A DNA stretch of 64,000 nt from Pseudoips prasinana. Lineage: Eukaryota; Arthropoda; Insecta; Lepidoptera; Nolidae. Below are positions 53,804 through 63,669 of the stretch, in pieces (position 1 is the stretch's first letter; each line of letters begins with the position of its first letter). The notes beneath the pieces were generated by a model. The model was given only the letters and a program-made list of their open reading frames with translations. It made no database searches and was not told where the DNA came from. The stretch lies in assembly GCA_951640165.1 (NCBI GenBank), contig OX621252.1:18497934-18561933 (forward strand), read 5' to 3'. A program made the translations under genes and the position numbers.

Positions 53804-54013
53804 TGTTGCACTAGTGACATCTAGTGTGTGATAGTTACGTAACTACTAATTATAAAAGACAAAACATGTGAATAGTTTGCCTTTTGACCGGTAGATGGAA
53901 AAAAGAAGTAGGCGGGATCTAACACCCTCCCCACCCCGCAAAATGTCACGCGTTGTCTCATACGAAAATCGTATTACAACGTCTCCTCTTTGTTATAGCT
54001 CCATGATCCACAC

Positions 54014-54416
54014 TTCCCATGTTATATATATGTATATTCATAAAGTAAATCTATCATCCTAGCAAGGACATAGAAGAACAGAAGCAGGAAAGGTGTTTCC
54101 TGCTAAGTTAGTACGACGCCAAAGCTTTCCCATTTTCCCAAAACCGATATTTATCAGGAAACATCTATCTATTCATAGATTATTTCAGGTCAACAAATAT
54201 CTGATTGTAATTTTTTTGTTATTTATTATACGTATATAAAAATAGAAAAACATTTCTAATTTGATATGTTATCGATTACGATATGGCAACAATTGATATG
54301 GTAACTGTGTAATTATCAAACAAACGGAAGTGTCATGACGGATGAAACTATTGCTTTATTTATTAAACATGATTCTTGTATTTATAATAATTATGATTCA
54401 TATTATCTGTATAAAT
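54014..54416. other. Unannotated AT-rich stretch
   Basis: No feature recognised. Confidence 0.4.
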
Positions 54417-55225
54417 AATGAAATAATGAAATTTATTCAGTACTTGTGTATTTACATACTCTATTTATATATTATATGACTGCCTCATTGGTCTAGAGGT
54501 AGCGTGTTCAACCGCAGATAATGAGGTCCTGGGTTCAAATCCCGGGTCGGGCCAAAAAGTGATTTTGGGATTTTTCCGTAAAAAGAAATTTCTCAGTATC
54601 GGCCCGAAGTCTGGAAGTTGGCGGTATTACACCCCCGTGCCTCGGAGAGCACGTAAAGCCGTCGGTCCTCTACCTGAACTCTTTCCGGTCGTGTCGCTAG
54701 GCGTCCCATCGGATCATGAGAGTGATGGAATAGAAAGTGCCCCTGTGTTTGCGCACGCACTTGTGCACTATAATATGTCCTGCGCAATTGGCTAGTCTCC
54801 ATTAAGACTGGCCGCCGTGGCCGAAATCGGTCGGGAGGACATCATCATCATCATTTACATACACTTGTACTTGTCAAGCTCACAACGTATTACATAAACA
54901 CAGTTTAAAAACAGTAATTAAAGCAACAAAATATTTTAGATTAGTCCGTCCGTGCGGTCTGTTTCGTCACATATATTTTTAATATCCTTAAACAAATAAT
55001 AAATAGCAAGTTACTTAGCTATTGCTAATTGTTACATTTAGCAATAGTATATCAAATTAAAGAATTGAAAACAACGAGCAGTTGGCTAGCGCTAAAGGCT
55101 CTCAACCAGTAGCTTAATTTAAGCGACTAATACCTGAGGGCACCCTTATGGGGTTCGTGCCACAGCTCAGGCGGCCGCTGAAGTAAAAAGATGGAATTCG
55201 AAATGGGGGTCAGATCAATTGCACA
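54417..55225 (-). repeat. Dispersed repeat U, interrupted by a SINE
   Basis: AATGAAATTTATTCAGTACT starts the copy, which resumes at 54853 (TTTACATACACTTGTACTTG) and continues to GGGGGTCAGATCAATTGC. It matches 31226-31650 closely once the insertion is removed. Confidence 0.65.
54460..54852 (+). repeat. tRNA-derived SINE, family T4, complete, with target duplication
   Basis: The tRNA-like head CTCATTGGTCTAGAGGTAGC (A box) and GGTTCAAATCCC (B box) starts at 54478. The body reads GGCGGTATTACACCCCCGTG, GCTAGGCGTCCCATCGGATC and CACTTGTGCACTATAATATG, with tail (ATC)n. ATTTACATAC occurs on both sides (54450-54459, 54853-54862). About 18 AT-rich bases precede the head. It was inserted into repeat U. 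Confidence 0.85.
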
Positions 55226-55340
55226 GGATTATTTAACCAGGCTTTTCTTACACAATTTATATCAGAAGAACGGCTCGACCGATATTTATGATTTCATTGA
55301 TTCTAAAAATTAACGAAAATGAGGATGGATGAAGGAGATC

Positions 55341-56003
55341 CACTTTGTATGGAATGGTTTTTGTCAATATCTCGATGGATGGGGTAATTTCGTTTAGTTT
55401 AGATCGTTTGCCTCGAGTAGTTTCCTAGGGAATTGTTAAGTAAGAATGTAATAAAACTGAATTCATTCCATGTTTGATACGAGACCATTCACCCGATAGG
55501 TGGCAATGGGATCAGATTCCAGATGTTTCTCTAAGGACTTTATTAAAGACTTATCATGTTTTTTGGCATTTTCCATTTGCTCAAATAAGATGCAATTAAG
55601 AAATTTTAATATAGCTGATAAGAGGAAGAAGTATTTTTAGGAATTGCCAAGCTGAAGTGGCAGTGGGCCAGGCACATAGCACTTTGTATGGAAAGGTTTT
55701 TGTCAATATCTCGAGAACGGATGGGGTAATTGTTTGCCTCGAGTAGTTTCCTAGGGAATTGTTAAGTAAGAATGTAATAAAACTGAATTCATTCCATGTT
55801 TGATACGAGACCATTCACCCGATAGGTGGCAATGGGATAAAATTCCAGATGTTTCTCTAAGGGCTTTATTAAAGACATATCATGTTTATTGGCATTTTCC
55901 ATTTCCTCAAATAAGGTGCAATTAAGAAGTTTTAATATAGCTGATAAGAAGAAGTCTTTTGAAGAATTGCCAAGCTGAAGTGGCAGTGGGCCGGGCACAT
56001 AGC
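55341..56003 (+). repeat. Tandem duplication of about 330 bp
   Basis: Units 55341-55680 and 55681-56003 share ACTTTGTATGGAA.GGTTTTTG, TTGCCTCGAGTAGTTTCCTA and CATTCACCCGATAGGTGGCA. They both end in GAATTGCCAAGCTGAAGTGG then CAGTGGGCC, a piece of the RTE protein-coding end. The duplicated block is a fusion of unknown sequence with an RTE fragment. Confidence 0.75.
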
Positions 56004-56175
56004 TCGTCGAACCGACGGCCGCCGGGACTCAAAGGTCCTACAATGGCCCTCTACAAGACGGTCCGATGATCTTGTGAGGGTCCCTGGAAACCGCTGGATG
56101 CGAGTAGCGCAAGGACGGAAATTTTTAAGATCTTTGGGGAGGTCTGGGTCCAGCAGTCGGCGTCACTCGGTTAAT
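55969..56175 (+). repeat. RTE 3'-end fragment
   Basis: Plus-strand similarity to the RTE C-terminus (TAGCTCGTCGAACCGACGGC, GATGATCTTGTGAGGGTC, CCGCTGGATGCGAGTAGCGC) to the tail at about 56170. Confidence 0.7.
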
Positions 56176-56181
56176 ATAATA

Positions 56182-56375
56182 ATCTTACTAAAATTATAAA
56201 TGCGAAAATTTGTGAGTATGGATGTGAGGATGTATGGATGTTTGTTACTCTTACACCGAAAAGCTATAGAATGGATTTTGATAAAACTTTGTAGTAGTAT
56301 AGCTTATATATCCGAATTACATATAGTCTATAGTTTACAAACTATAACTCGGGTGAAACCCAGGGCACAGCTAGT
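56182..56375 (+). mobile_element. Short Helitron-like element, complete
   Basis: Starts ATCTTACTAAAATTATAAATG and ends CCCAGGGCACAGCTAGT. The length is about 190 bp. A short hairpin-capable GGGTGAAACCC lies just before the end, as expected for the 3' end of a Helitron. Confidence 0.75.
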
Positions 56376-56895
56376 GATGAGTATAGCTAAAGCGAATAAA
56401 AATAAAATTTCCGTACGAATTTTATACCTATTTAGTTACCAAAAGTTGTTTTGTTTTGTATGCCTAGATACAAAACAAAACAACTTTTCAATCGAATACT
56501 TACTATTTATTTCACTCCGATATTGGAAACTTCCATGAAATGATTCTTCGGTCTGAAAAGTCTTAAAGACGGCCTTCCTTTTGTTATTTGTGACTATTGA
56601 GCCAAGTTTCTATTTGATGCTAGCCGCCTTTCTTCCATCTCACAGGCAACTTTGCATGATCGAACTTTATGAATTTTATCATCAGATAGTTACAAGAAAA
56701 TTGATTTAATAATAAAATTATGTTTTAGAACTTCAATTTAAATACTTTTCAAGCTTAATAAGCAAGTACCAAACTAAGACAAGGTCCGTTGAAGAGGCGC
56801 AAAGTCCCAGTAGCCAGGACTAACATCCTATAATTAGTTACAAGTAGTGCATGCTGTGGGCAAAGTCAACAAGGTTGTGTAAGAAGACATGTGCA
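56376..56895. other. Unannotated; small palindrome
   Basis: A perfect-looking palindrome around 56434-56487 (AAAAGTTGTTTTGTTTTGTA against TACAAAACAAAACAACTTTT) is embedded in otherwise unannotated DNA. Confidence 0.5.
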
Positions 56896-57190
56896 CATAT
56901 CATCATCACATCAGCCGAAAGACGCCTACTGCTAGACAAAGACATCCATAATTGCCGGTCCTGCGCTATCCGCATCCAGCGACTTCCAGCGACCCTCAAG
57001 ATCATCGGTCCATCTTGTAGGGGGTCTGCCCACGCTGTGTATTTCGTTCCGTGGTCGCCACTCGAGAACCTTTCTGCCCCAGCGGTCGTCGGCTCTACGA
57101 GCTATGTGCCCTGCCAACTGAGACTTCAGCTTGGCAATTCTTAGGGCTGTGTCGGTTACTTTGGTTCTCCTACGGATCTCAGCATTTCTA
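56896..57190 (-). repeat. RTE 3'-end fragment, longer
   Basis: The minus strand encodes part of the RTE C-terminus (MAGHIARRADDRWGRKVLEW, then PTRWTDDL) with frameshifts, and ends in TTTCGGCTGATGTGATGATG. It abuts the MITE at 57194. Confidence 0.75.
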
Positions 57191-57193
57191 CAT

Positions 57194-57330
57194 GTACTGC
57201 CAGCCCATCAAGTTACCCCATCTGACAAATTTCCCCAATAGAAAGTGAACCTTATGCTTATGTGATAAAGCTGATAATCTATAAAAGAAATTTGACAGAT
57301 TGGGGTAGCTGGATGTGCTGGCGTCTGTAC
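57194..57330. mobile_element. Palindromic MITE, family A
   Basis: A 137-bp copy with ends GTACTGCCAGCCCATCAAG (two changes) and GATGTGCTGGCGTCTGTAC. Confidence 0.75.
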
Positions 57331-57397
57331 ATTACTAGAATTCCAGAGAGAGAAGTCTACTGCATTGATTGACATAAGTCATGCTTTTTGGACAGAC

Positions 57398-57540
57398 TTG
57401 TTGGTCTAGTGCTTAGTGACCATGACTGTTAAGCCATAGGATGTGGGTTCGCTCTCCATCAAGAACAAATCTTTGTCCGACGACTACGGTTATTTTTTCT
57501 GTGTCTTGGTGTCATTTATCTATAATATAAGTTTATTTAG
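57398..57540 (+). repeat. tRNA-like SINE, family T5
   Basis: A-box-like TTGGTCTAGTGCTTAG, B-box-like GGGTTCGCTCTCC, then CAAGAACAAATCTTTGTCC. Only one copy is seen, so the family call is tentative. Confidence 0.45.
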
Positions 57541-57541
57541 A

Positions 57542-57955
57542 ATGTAACTTAATTAACGCACATCCTGAAAATAGTTTGTTCAGAATCGTTTACTGAATCG
57601 ATTTATATTATTTTTGATATAGGTAATTTTTTATTCCAAAATAATTAAAGTTACGGAAATTATCGTTATTTTAACCCTGTACAGTCAAAACAAATTGAAA
57701 TGGACCATCAGTCAAAGTAATAAGACTTTTAAATCACAGTTTTATTTTTATTCATACAAATTCCATCATACAACACAAAATAAAGAAAAATAAACTTTAT
57801 TCCAAGAAACTAATTAAGTAAAAATATATGCATTATTTTTACTTAATTAGTTTCTTGAAATAAAGTTTATTATATAAAAAAATTGTGTATGTATTATGAT
57901 TTCAACATAATATTCTAATTGGGGTGTTTGAGGGTGTGCGTTAATTACGTTACAT
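57542..57955. mobile_element. MITE family B with inner hairpin
   Basis: Ends ATGTAACTTAATTAACGCAC and GTGCGTTAATTACGTTACAT. The interior matches 18983-19390 in reverse orientation. At about 57809-57858 an extra palindrome (AAACTAATTAAGTAAAAATA and its complement) is present that the other copy lacks. Confidence 0.75.
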
Positions 57956-57961
57956 CTATAC

Positions 57962-58276
57962 ATAGATATAATAAAATCGTAGGAAAGTCAAAACTGTACA
58001 TTGAATATTTTTTAAAAGGATACTTGGGGCGTGATCTACAATCGATATCGAAGCCAAAAATATAGTTTTTAGAATTTTTGTCTGTTTATCTTTTTGTCTG
58101 TATGTATGTCCGGGCTAAACTCAAAAAGTACTGCATGGATTAACCTCAAATTTCGCATGAATATTACTAAGATGTCGGGTCAACATATAGGCTAAATATT
58201 ATCACGCTATCACATACGGGGGAGGGGTTGTGATAATTTATAAAATTTAACGCGGGTAAAACCAGCACAGCTAGTC
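57962..58276 (+). mobile_element. Longer Helitron-related element
   Basis: Begins ATAATAAAATCGTAGGAAAG and ends GGTAAAACCAGCACAGCTAGT. Same family as 33430 and 16525. Confidence 0.75.
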
Positions 58277-58404
58277 TATAATATAAGTTTATTTAGAAAT
58301 ATATAAGTATGTTTATAATTTGTATGGTTGTCATTATACAAACTCTGCTTCGTTTGAGATGGCACTGTGTTAGTGGTCCCAAAATAATAGATATAAAAAC
58401 AAAT

Positions 58405-58510
58405 AAGTAAGACGCCCTTGCTAGACAAAGGACTCCCCCAAAGATCTCCACAATTACCGGTCTTGAACTATCCGTATCCAATGACTTCCAGCGACCCTCA
58501 CAAGATCAAA
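58405..58510 (-). repeat. RTE 3'-end fragment, short
   Basis: Minus strand: GATCTTGTGAGGGTCGCTGG, CTTTGGGGGAGTCCTTTGTC then TAGCAAGGG. Confidence 0.6.
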
Positions 58511-58639
58511 ATCCCTATGAAAATAAATATAATACACACAATAATAAAACCGTTCCAGGACTAAATCAGGCCACTGCGCAAACTCAAGGAAACTTGCTAT
58601 ACCCTCCTGACTCTATGAACTAGACTAAATGGAGACAAT

Positions 58640-58875
58640 CCACCAGTCCGGGACATATTATAATGTTCCAGTGTGTGTGTGTGCGCAAACAGAGATGGAC
58701 TCTCAAATCTCACACTCACTATGCCGACCACAATGGAAAGAGGTCACGTGCTGAAACCACTGCTTAACGTTAGTTTTTCAGACTCCAATCAACTTCTGAG
58801 AACTTAACAGAAAAATCCCAATATCATTTTTTATAACCCGACGCAGGATTTGCACCCGGGACTTCATTTTCTAAA
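58640..58875 (-). repeat. tRNA-derived SINE, family T4, diverged
   Basis: On the minus strand it has B-box-like GGTGCAAATCC, the TTTTTCTGTTAAGTTCTCAG-like region and TTGCGCACACACACACACTG, with CATTATAATATG at the end. Confidence 0.55.
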
Positions 58876-59327
58876 TGATACCATTATATCTACACATACG
58901 TAAAAATATATAATTATGCTCTAGTTATTTTAGTAGTTTCTTATGTAGCACCGAATCTCTTTTACATATGTTTATTAATAAATTTTCTTTTCTTATACAA
59001 TTTAACTTTGACGAAAATCAAGTGCAAACAATCTTGTAAGTAGGTGGGTACACAATATCTCGCACAAAGATGACAATTAGCGTAACTTCTTAATTCGTAT
59101 AGCAGCTTAAAAGCTGCAAAGTAAGCAATAAAGGAGCTCGATGGCACCAGTTTGCACATATCCAACACCATTAAGCTTAATTATCCGACCAAAGACGCAT
59201 CACACACTCTCTTCAGCTGATTATTATTAAACAAAGTTAATTTTGGAAACATTGTCATTCAAATTAATGAAACAGGGTGTAATTCAATGTTTACTTACTT
59301 TATTTTATTATATTATTATACAGGCTA
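58876..59327. other. Unannotated AT-rich stretch
   Basis: No feature recognised. Confidence 0.4.
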
Positions 59328-59492
59328 TGCCCCACGGTTTCACCCGCGTTAAACTTTATAAATTATAGCCCATGTGTTATTCTGATGTATAAGCTATATT
59401 ATTGTAAAGTTTCTTTAAAATCCATTGGGTAGTTTTTACGTGAAAGAGTAACAAACATCCATCCATATAAACTTTCGCATTTATAATATTAG
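59328..59492 (-). mobile_element. Short Helitron-like element
   Basis: Minus strand: ATCTTACTAATATTATAAATG at the right end, GATGGATGTTTGTTACTC inside, and GTGAAACCGTGGGGCATAGCC at the left (terminal CTAGT altered). Confidence 0.75.
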
Positions 59493-59515
59493 TAAGATAT
59501 TTTTTTTAAGACAAC

Positions 59516-59702
59516 GTCCGCTCTAGGCAGTCTTTTCCCTGTGTCGCGAGGTACTTTATAAACATATAATCGACGGACACAAATTACATCCAGACTCAGA
59601 ACAAATATTTATGGGTCACACAAATAGTTGTCTGGCGTGGAACTCGAACCCGCGACACGAAGCGGCGAGGCGACTGTCTTAGCCGCTGCGCCACACGTGC
59701 AG
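59516..59702 (-). repeat. tRNA-derived SINE, family T3, best copy
   Basis: Minus strand: CACGTGTGGCGCAGCGGCTAA (A box), GCGGGTTCGAGTTCCACG (B box), body with ATAAATATTTGTTCTGAGTC, and tail TATAAAGTACCTCGCGACAC. Confidence 0.8.
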
Positions 59703-59717
59703 TCATTAATGATAACT

Positions 59718-59955
59718 GACGTGTGGTGATGGCGATGAACATCAGAATATCATCACCCCATTTCATCCCGTGGGGCGCCTAGAAGTTGACCCAAAGAAAT
59801 ATCTACCACAGGACCGGCAGCAGCTTCCTTCTATGTATGACCTTCTTACTGCGATCTCCAACCCGTCTGCTGAGCATGGCCATTATGGCATATCCTCAAG
59901 ATGATTCTTGGGGATGCTTTCCAGCAGTTGACTTTTTACAGCATGATGAGGAGCC
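59718..59955 (+). repeat. RTE-derived non-autonomous element
   Basis: GTGTGGTGATGGCGATGAACA start, CTGCGATCTCCAACCCGTCTG middle, and TTTCCAGCAGTTGACTTTTT then CAGCATGATGAGG end. Internal RTE coding sequence is absent. Confidence 0.75.
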
Positions 59956-60148
59956 AACGTAGTGAGAAATTCTAACGAGTAACTCATCTAATTAATTATA
60001 TATTGGATTCGGCCAGTGCAAGATGGAAAGGGATGTCGTATGAAAAAGAAATTAATTTGATCTCCTGAAGAAGTGGAAATTGTTGGCTGAATCCAACATA
60101 AAATTAATACGTGAGTTTATTTATTTTATTAATATATATATCTTCTGC

Positions 60149-60411
60149 TGTGTGGTGACGGCAACAAATATCAGAATCAGAATATCATCACCCCATCTCA
60201 TCCCGTGGGGGGCGTAGAAGTCGACCCAAGGGAATATCTATCAGAGGACGGGCAGCAGCTTCCTTCTGAGTACTATGACCATCTTACTGCGATCGCCAAC
60301 CCGCCTGCCAAGCGTGGCGATTATGGCATATCCCCTCAAGAGGATTCTTGAAGGAGGCTTGTCCAGCAGTGGACTTATTTCAGCTGTAATGATGATGATG
60401 GTGATATACCT
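60149..60411 (+). repeat. RTE-derived non-autonomous element, best copy
   Basis: CTGTGTGGTGACGGCAACAAA matches the first bases of the RTE at 44063; GACGGGCAGCAGCTTCCTTC and GCGATCGCCAACCCGCCTGC continue the 5' UTR. It then ends GGCTTGTCCAGCAGTGGACT then TATTTCAGCTGTAATGATGATG, the RTE terminus. The length is about 260 bp. Confidence 0.8.
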
Positions 60412-61568
60412 CTTACAATTAAAAAGGGTTTTGGTCATATGATCTATAAAGAAAGGTTTTTCGGTTTCCTTATTCGTACACAAAACAATTGACGTGGTAC
60501 AGAAAACCAATGCCATTTACTAAGAATAACTCTTCCCTTGAGTCCCAATTGTAATATTGGCCATATTAAAGAGAAAGACTTAATTACAAATATCAACATA
60601 ATACAAACCATTCAATGTGTAACTTGTAGTGAGTTATTTGAACACTATTTCGTGAGGAAGCTACGATCTCACGGAATAATGGTCTAGATAGCCATTTAGG
60701 AACGTAAAGAGTCTGTTATCGCTAAGAAAATGCTTAGTATGAAGAGTAAGTACTACTAGTACCAAAAAAATATCGCTTTCATAATCATAATCAAAAAATC
60801 TTCATTTGTATAAATGTGGTGAATACAGATGTTATTGTTTACATCATTTAAGTTTCCACATTTGCCATATTGTACATGGCATACAAATGTTGTACCTACT
60901 TACAAACTAGGTATATCTAACTCAAAATACTAACTTACTAATTTGTGACACAATTCACACTACTCCTTCAACACATATGTACGTGTAAAAAAGAAAAATA
61001 TAGTACAGTATACAAAATCAAGAATGCATATGTTCCTATTACCGCATCTGAAATAAGATAAGATAATTATTTATTTCTCTCAAATTAATAATTACAATAC
61101 AAAACTTTATATCTACAATATTAATAATTACAAAATAAAACTTTATGGTTTGATGTTTAGGTGAAATTAAACTTAATTTAATTTATCTTTCAGTAATTAA
61201 ACGACAAGATAATCGTCTATACCTAACCATGTTTAGACCAAGCGAGAATAAAACTGGGTAATCTATAAAAATATGTATGTATATGTAGTTAAATGTAAAA
61301 ATTTGGGCAGGCTGTTTCAACTGCCTATGCAAGCTCAACTCTAATGAGATTCCTTTGAACTAACCATTAATTAAAATAACGGGATTCATTAGTAATTACT
61401 CCCTTTTCATTTTCTAAAATCATATAGGTACTGTAGGTTACTTTTTATTTTCATCGTTGTGACTATAATCTGTCATAAGCATATTTGAACCTTAAATGTA
61501 ACAAAAACAGAGCTTTTATATGCACAAACATGTGAAAATATATAATTGCCTGAAAAGTATTAGATATA
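60412..61568. other. Unannotated AT-rich stretch
   Basis: No gene or complete element recognised. Local duplications of AATTACAA...ACTTTAT occur near 61085-61145. The last two bases before 61569 are the TA target of the Tc1 element. Confidence 0.4.
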
Positions 61569-63160
61569 CACACATCAACAAAGTCTAGGGATACGTTATT
61601 TTGAAATCAAACATGGCTTTATTGTTTAAAACCTATTTAGTTTCCTTAAAAAGTTTATTTACAGATTTAAACCTTGTCTATACTTTATTCAAAATTTAAA
61701 AATTAAAATGAGAAACAAATGAAAACACGCAAAGCACAGCGCAATCTTGAGTTGTATCTAATTTCAAGAAGTTGCATTAAAAATTTTTTTGCGTGTTAAT
61801 TGAAGAAAACCTGATAAATTGTTTTATTTTCTTTTCTCAATTGGTTGTGTAAGCTTTTTAGCGTCATGCCACGCCATCATTTGAGTCGAGATGAAATGTT
61901 ACGGGCAGTTGGCATGTTACAAAACGGTGCTATTCAACGCGTCGTTGCTGAGTCTCTGGGCACAAGCCAAAATGTGGTATCCAGGCTGTGGTCACGTTAT
62001 CGCGCTACTGGAGATGTGGCAGAACGGCACACAGGTAGATATCGTGTTACCACTCAGAGACAGGATCGATTTCTCCAAATGACCGCCAGAAGACTACCCA
62101 ATATCACAGCGATGCAACTAGTGCAAAGGCTCCAGGAGGGTCAGCAGCTGCTGGTGAGCGACCAAACCGTGCGAAGGAGGCTGCATGAAGTTGGTCTTCA
62201 TGCTCGCAGACCGCTACGAGTCCCAGCGCTGCGACGTGGCAATCGCGGTAGGCGACTTTTATGGGCTCAAGAACATTTGACATGGAGTGATCAACAATGG
62301 TCATTGGTGCTGTTCACTGATGAGTCCCGCTATGGATTTCATCCAGATTCGAGACGAACACGCGTTTGGAGAACTCCAGGCAGGGTCAGCCGTCTCCGAC
62401 ATCCACAGGAGGTCCACTCTTACCAAGGCGGGACAATTATGGTGTGGGCAGGAATACGAATCGGCGGACGAACCCAACTCATTTGGATTCAGGGCAGCAT
62501 GACTGCCCATAGATACCGTGAGGAGGTAGTAGAACGTGTCATTGTCCCGCTCAGGGCCCTAACGGGGCAAGAATTTCAGCTCATGCATGACAATGCACCT
62601 TCCCATACAGCGCGGCTGGTGAGGGCCGCCCTTCGAGAACACGATGTTCAGGTATTAGATTGGCCTCCACAGTCGCCAGACTTAAACCCAATTGAACACG
62701 CCTGGGACATGTTACAGCGAAGAGCATTGAGGGATTTTCCGCCCAACTTGACAACAGAAGAACAACTTTTCGAACATTTAAAAAGAACTTGGGACTGCAT
62801 ACCCCAGCAAGACATTGACACCTTAATTTTAAGTATGGAAAATCGTTGCCGCTGTGTGATTAATGTTAGAGGAGGAAATACCGATTACTGATTATCAGAT
62901 TTGGTAAGATTTTTATTCATTTAATTCGATTGAATAATTTTATAAGAATAAAATGTTTTTGTTCACTCAGTAATTTTCTATGGCTTAATTAATTTAAGAC
63001 TTTTATTAATTAGAAAAACAAAATCGCATCGTGTTGTTAATGTTTAAATATCGGCCATGAAATTATCTTTAATTCTTCCATTTACAGTCATAACAAAATG
63101 TTTATAGTTTTCTAGATAATCAATGAAATGTTCAATATCCCTAGATTGTGTTGATGTGTG
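61569..63160 (+). mobile_element. Complete Tc1-like transposon
   Basis: Terminal inverted repeats begin CACACATCAACA and extend about 25 bp (to TCTAGGGATA) with two mismatches between left (61569) and right (63160). TA flanks both ends. The 1592-bp size, single intact transposase and TA target fit Tc1 elements. It looks structurally autonomous. Confidence 0.9.
61866..62891 (+). CDS. Tc1-type DD34E transposase, intact
   Basis: This protein would bind the terminal repeats and cut and paste the element at TA sites in the nucleus. The start MPRHHLSRDEMLR (ATG 61866) is preferred for its match to Tc1-type N-termini; an upstream in-frame ATG at 61845 adds seven residues. With numbering from the upstream Met, a helix-turn-helix (AVGMLQNGAIQRVVAESLG then TSQNVVSRLWSRY, 21-52) is followed by a second DNA-binding region (LLVSDQTVRRRLHEVGLHAR, 102-121). 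The catalytic residues are Asp159 (LVLFTDESR), Asp249 (MHDNAPSH) and Glu284 (DLNPIEHAWD), exactly 34 residues apart for the last pair. Length (341-348) is normal, with no stops or frameshifts. Higher GC than neighbouring DNA suggests recent arrival, possibly by horizontal transfer, but this is not proven. Confidence 0.93.
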   Translation: MPRHHLSRDEMLRAVGMLQNGAIQRVVAESLGTSQNVVSRLWSRYRATGDVAERHTGRYRVTTQRQDRFLQMTARRLPNITAMQLVQRLQEGQQLLVSDQTVRRRLHEVGLHARRPLRVPALRRGNRGRRLLWAQEHLTWSDQQWSLVLFTDESRYGFHPDSRRTRVWRTPGRVSRLRHPQEVHSYQGGTIMVWAGIRIGGRTQLIWIQGSMTAHRYREEVVERVIVPLRALTGQEFQLMHDNAPSHTARLVRAALREHDVQVLDWPPQSPDLNPIEHAWDMLQRRALRDFPPNLTTEEQLFEHLKRTWDCIPQQDIDTLILSMENRCRCVINVRGGNTDY

Positions 63161-63203
63161 TATACACAAATATTTGGTGCTGAGTATTTTTTTTATTGAC
63201 AGG

Positions 63204-63665
63204 CCTGTTGGCGTGGTTGGCAAATACTTGCTTTTCACGCCGGAGGTCGTGGGTTCGATTCCCACCCAGGACAGATATTTGTGCGAATGAATATGTCTGT
63301 TTGTCCTGAGTCTGGGTGTAATTATATATAACACTAGCTGTGCCCCGCGATTTTACCCGCGTTAAACTTTATAAAATATGGCCTATGTGTTATCCTAACT
63401 ATAAAAAATAGCCTATGTTCTTTCTCAGGGTCTAGACCATCTGTATACCAAATTTCATTCAAATCTGTTCAGTAGTTTTGGCGTGAAAGAGTAACAGACA
63501 GACAGACAGACAGAGTTACTTTCGCATTTATAATATTAGTTAGGATAAGTATGTATTTATAAAAGAAAAGTATTATATGTACTATATCAGTTATCAGGTT
63601 TCCATAGTACAAGCTCTGCTTAGTTAGGGATCAGATGGCCGTGTGTAAATAATGACCCACGATAT
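63204..63665 (+). repeat. tRNA-derived SINE, family T2, split by a Helitron
   Basis: Head GGCGTGGTTGGCAAATACTTG, B box GGGTTCGATTCC and body to about 63332. It resumes at 63547 (AAGTATGTATTTATAAAAG) and ends TTAGGGATCAGATGGCCGTG then TGTAAATAATG. Confidence 0.8.
63333..63546 (-). mobile_element. Short Helitron-like element inside a SINE
   Basis: On the minus strand it starts ATCCTAACTAATATTATAAATG and ends CGCGGGGCACAGCTAGT. A (GACA)n tract lies at 63497-63515. Removing it restores the T2 SINE, giving clean element boundaries. Confidence 0.85.
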
Positions 63666-63669
63666 TATA

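Larger units (their letters stand above)
52270..54013 (+). mobile_element. Degenerate P-superfamily DNA transposon with THAP domain
   Basis: Terminal inverted repeats CATGGAGCTAT(T/A)ACAAAG then AGGAGACG (about 26 bp, one mismatch) bound 52278-54005. They are flanked by the identical 8-bp duplication ATCCACAC at 52270-52277 and 54006-54013, the size made by P elements. A THAP zinc-finger domain, the DNA-binding domain of P transposases, is encoded in two pieces. Later repeats have been inserted and the catalytic domain is missing. It lies in the downstream intron of the Ig receptor. Confidence 0.8.
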
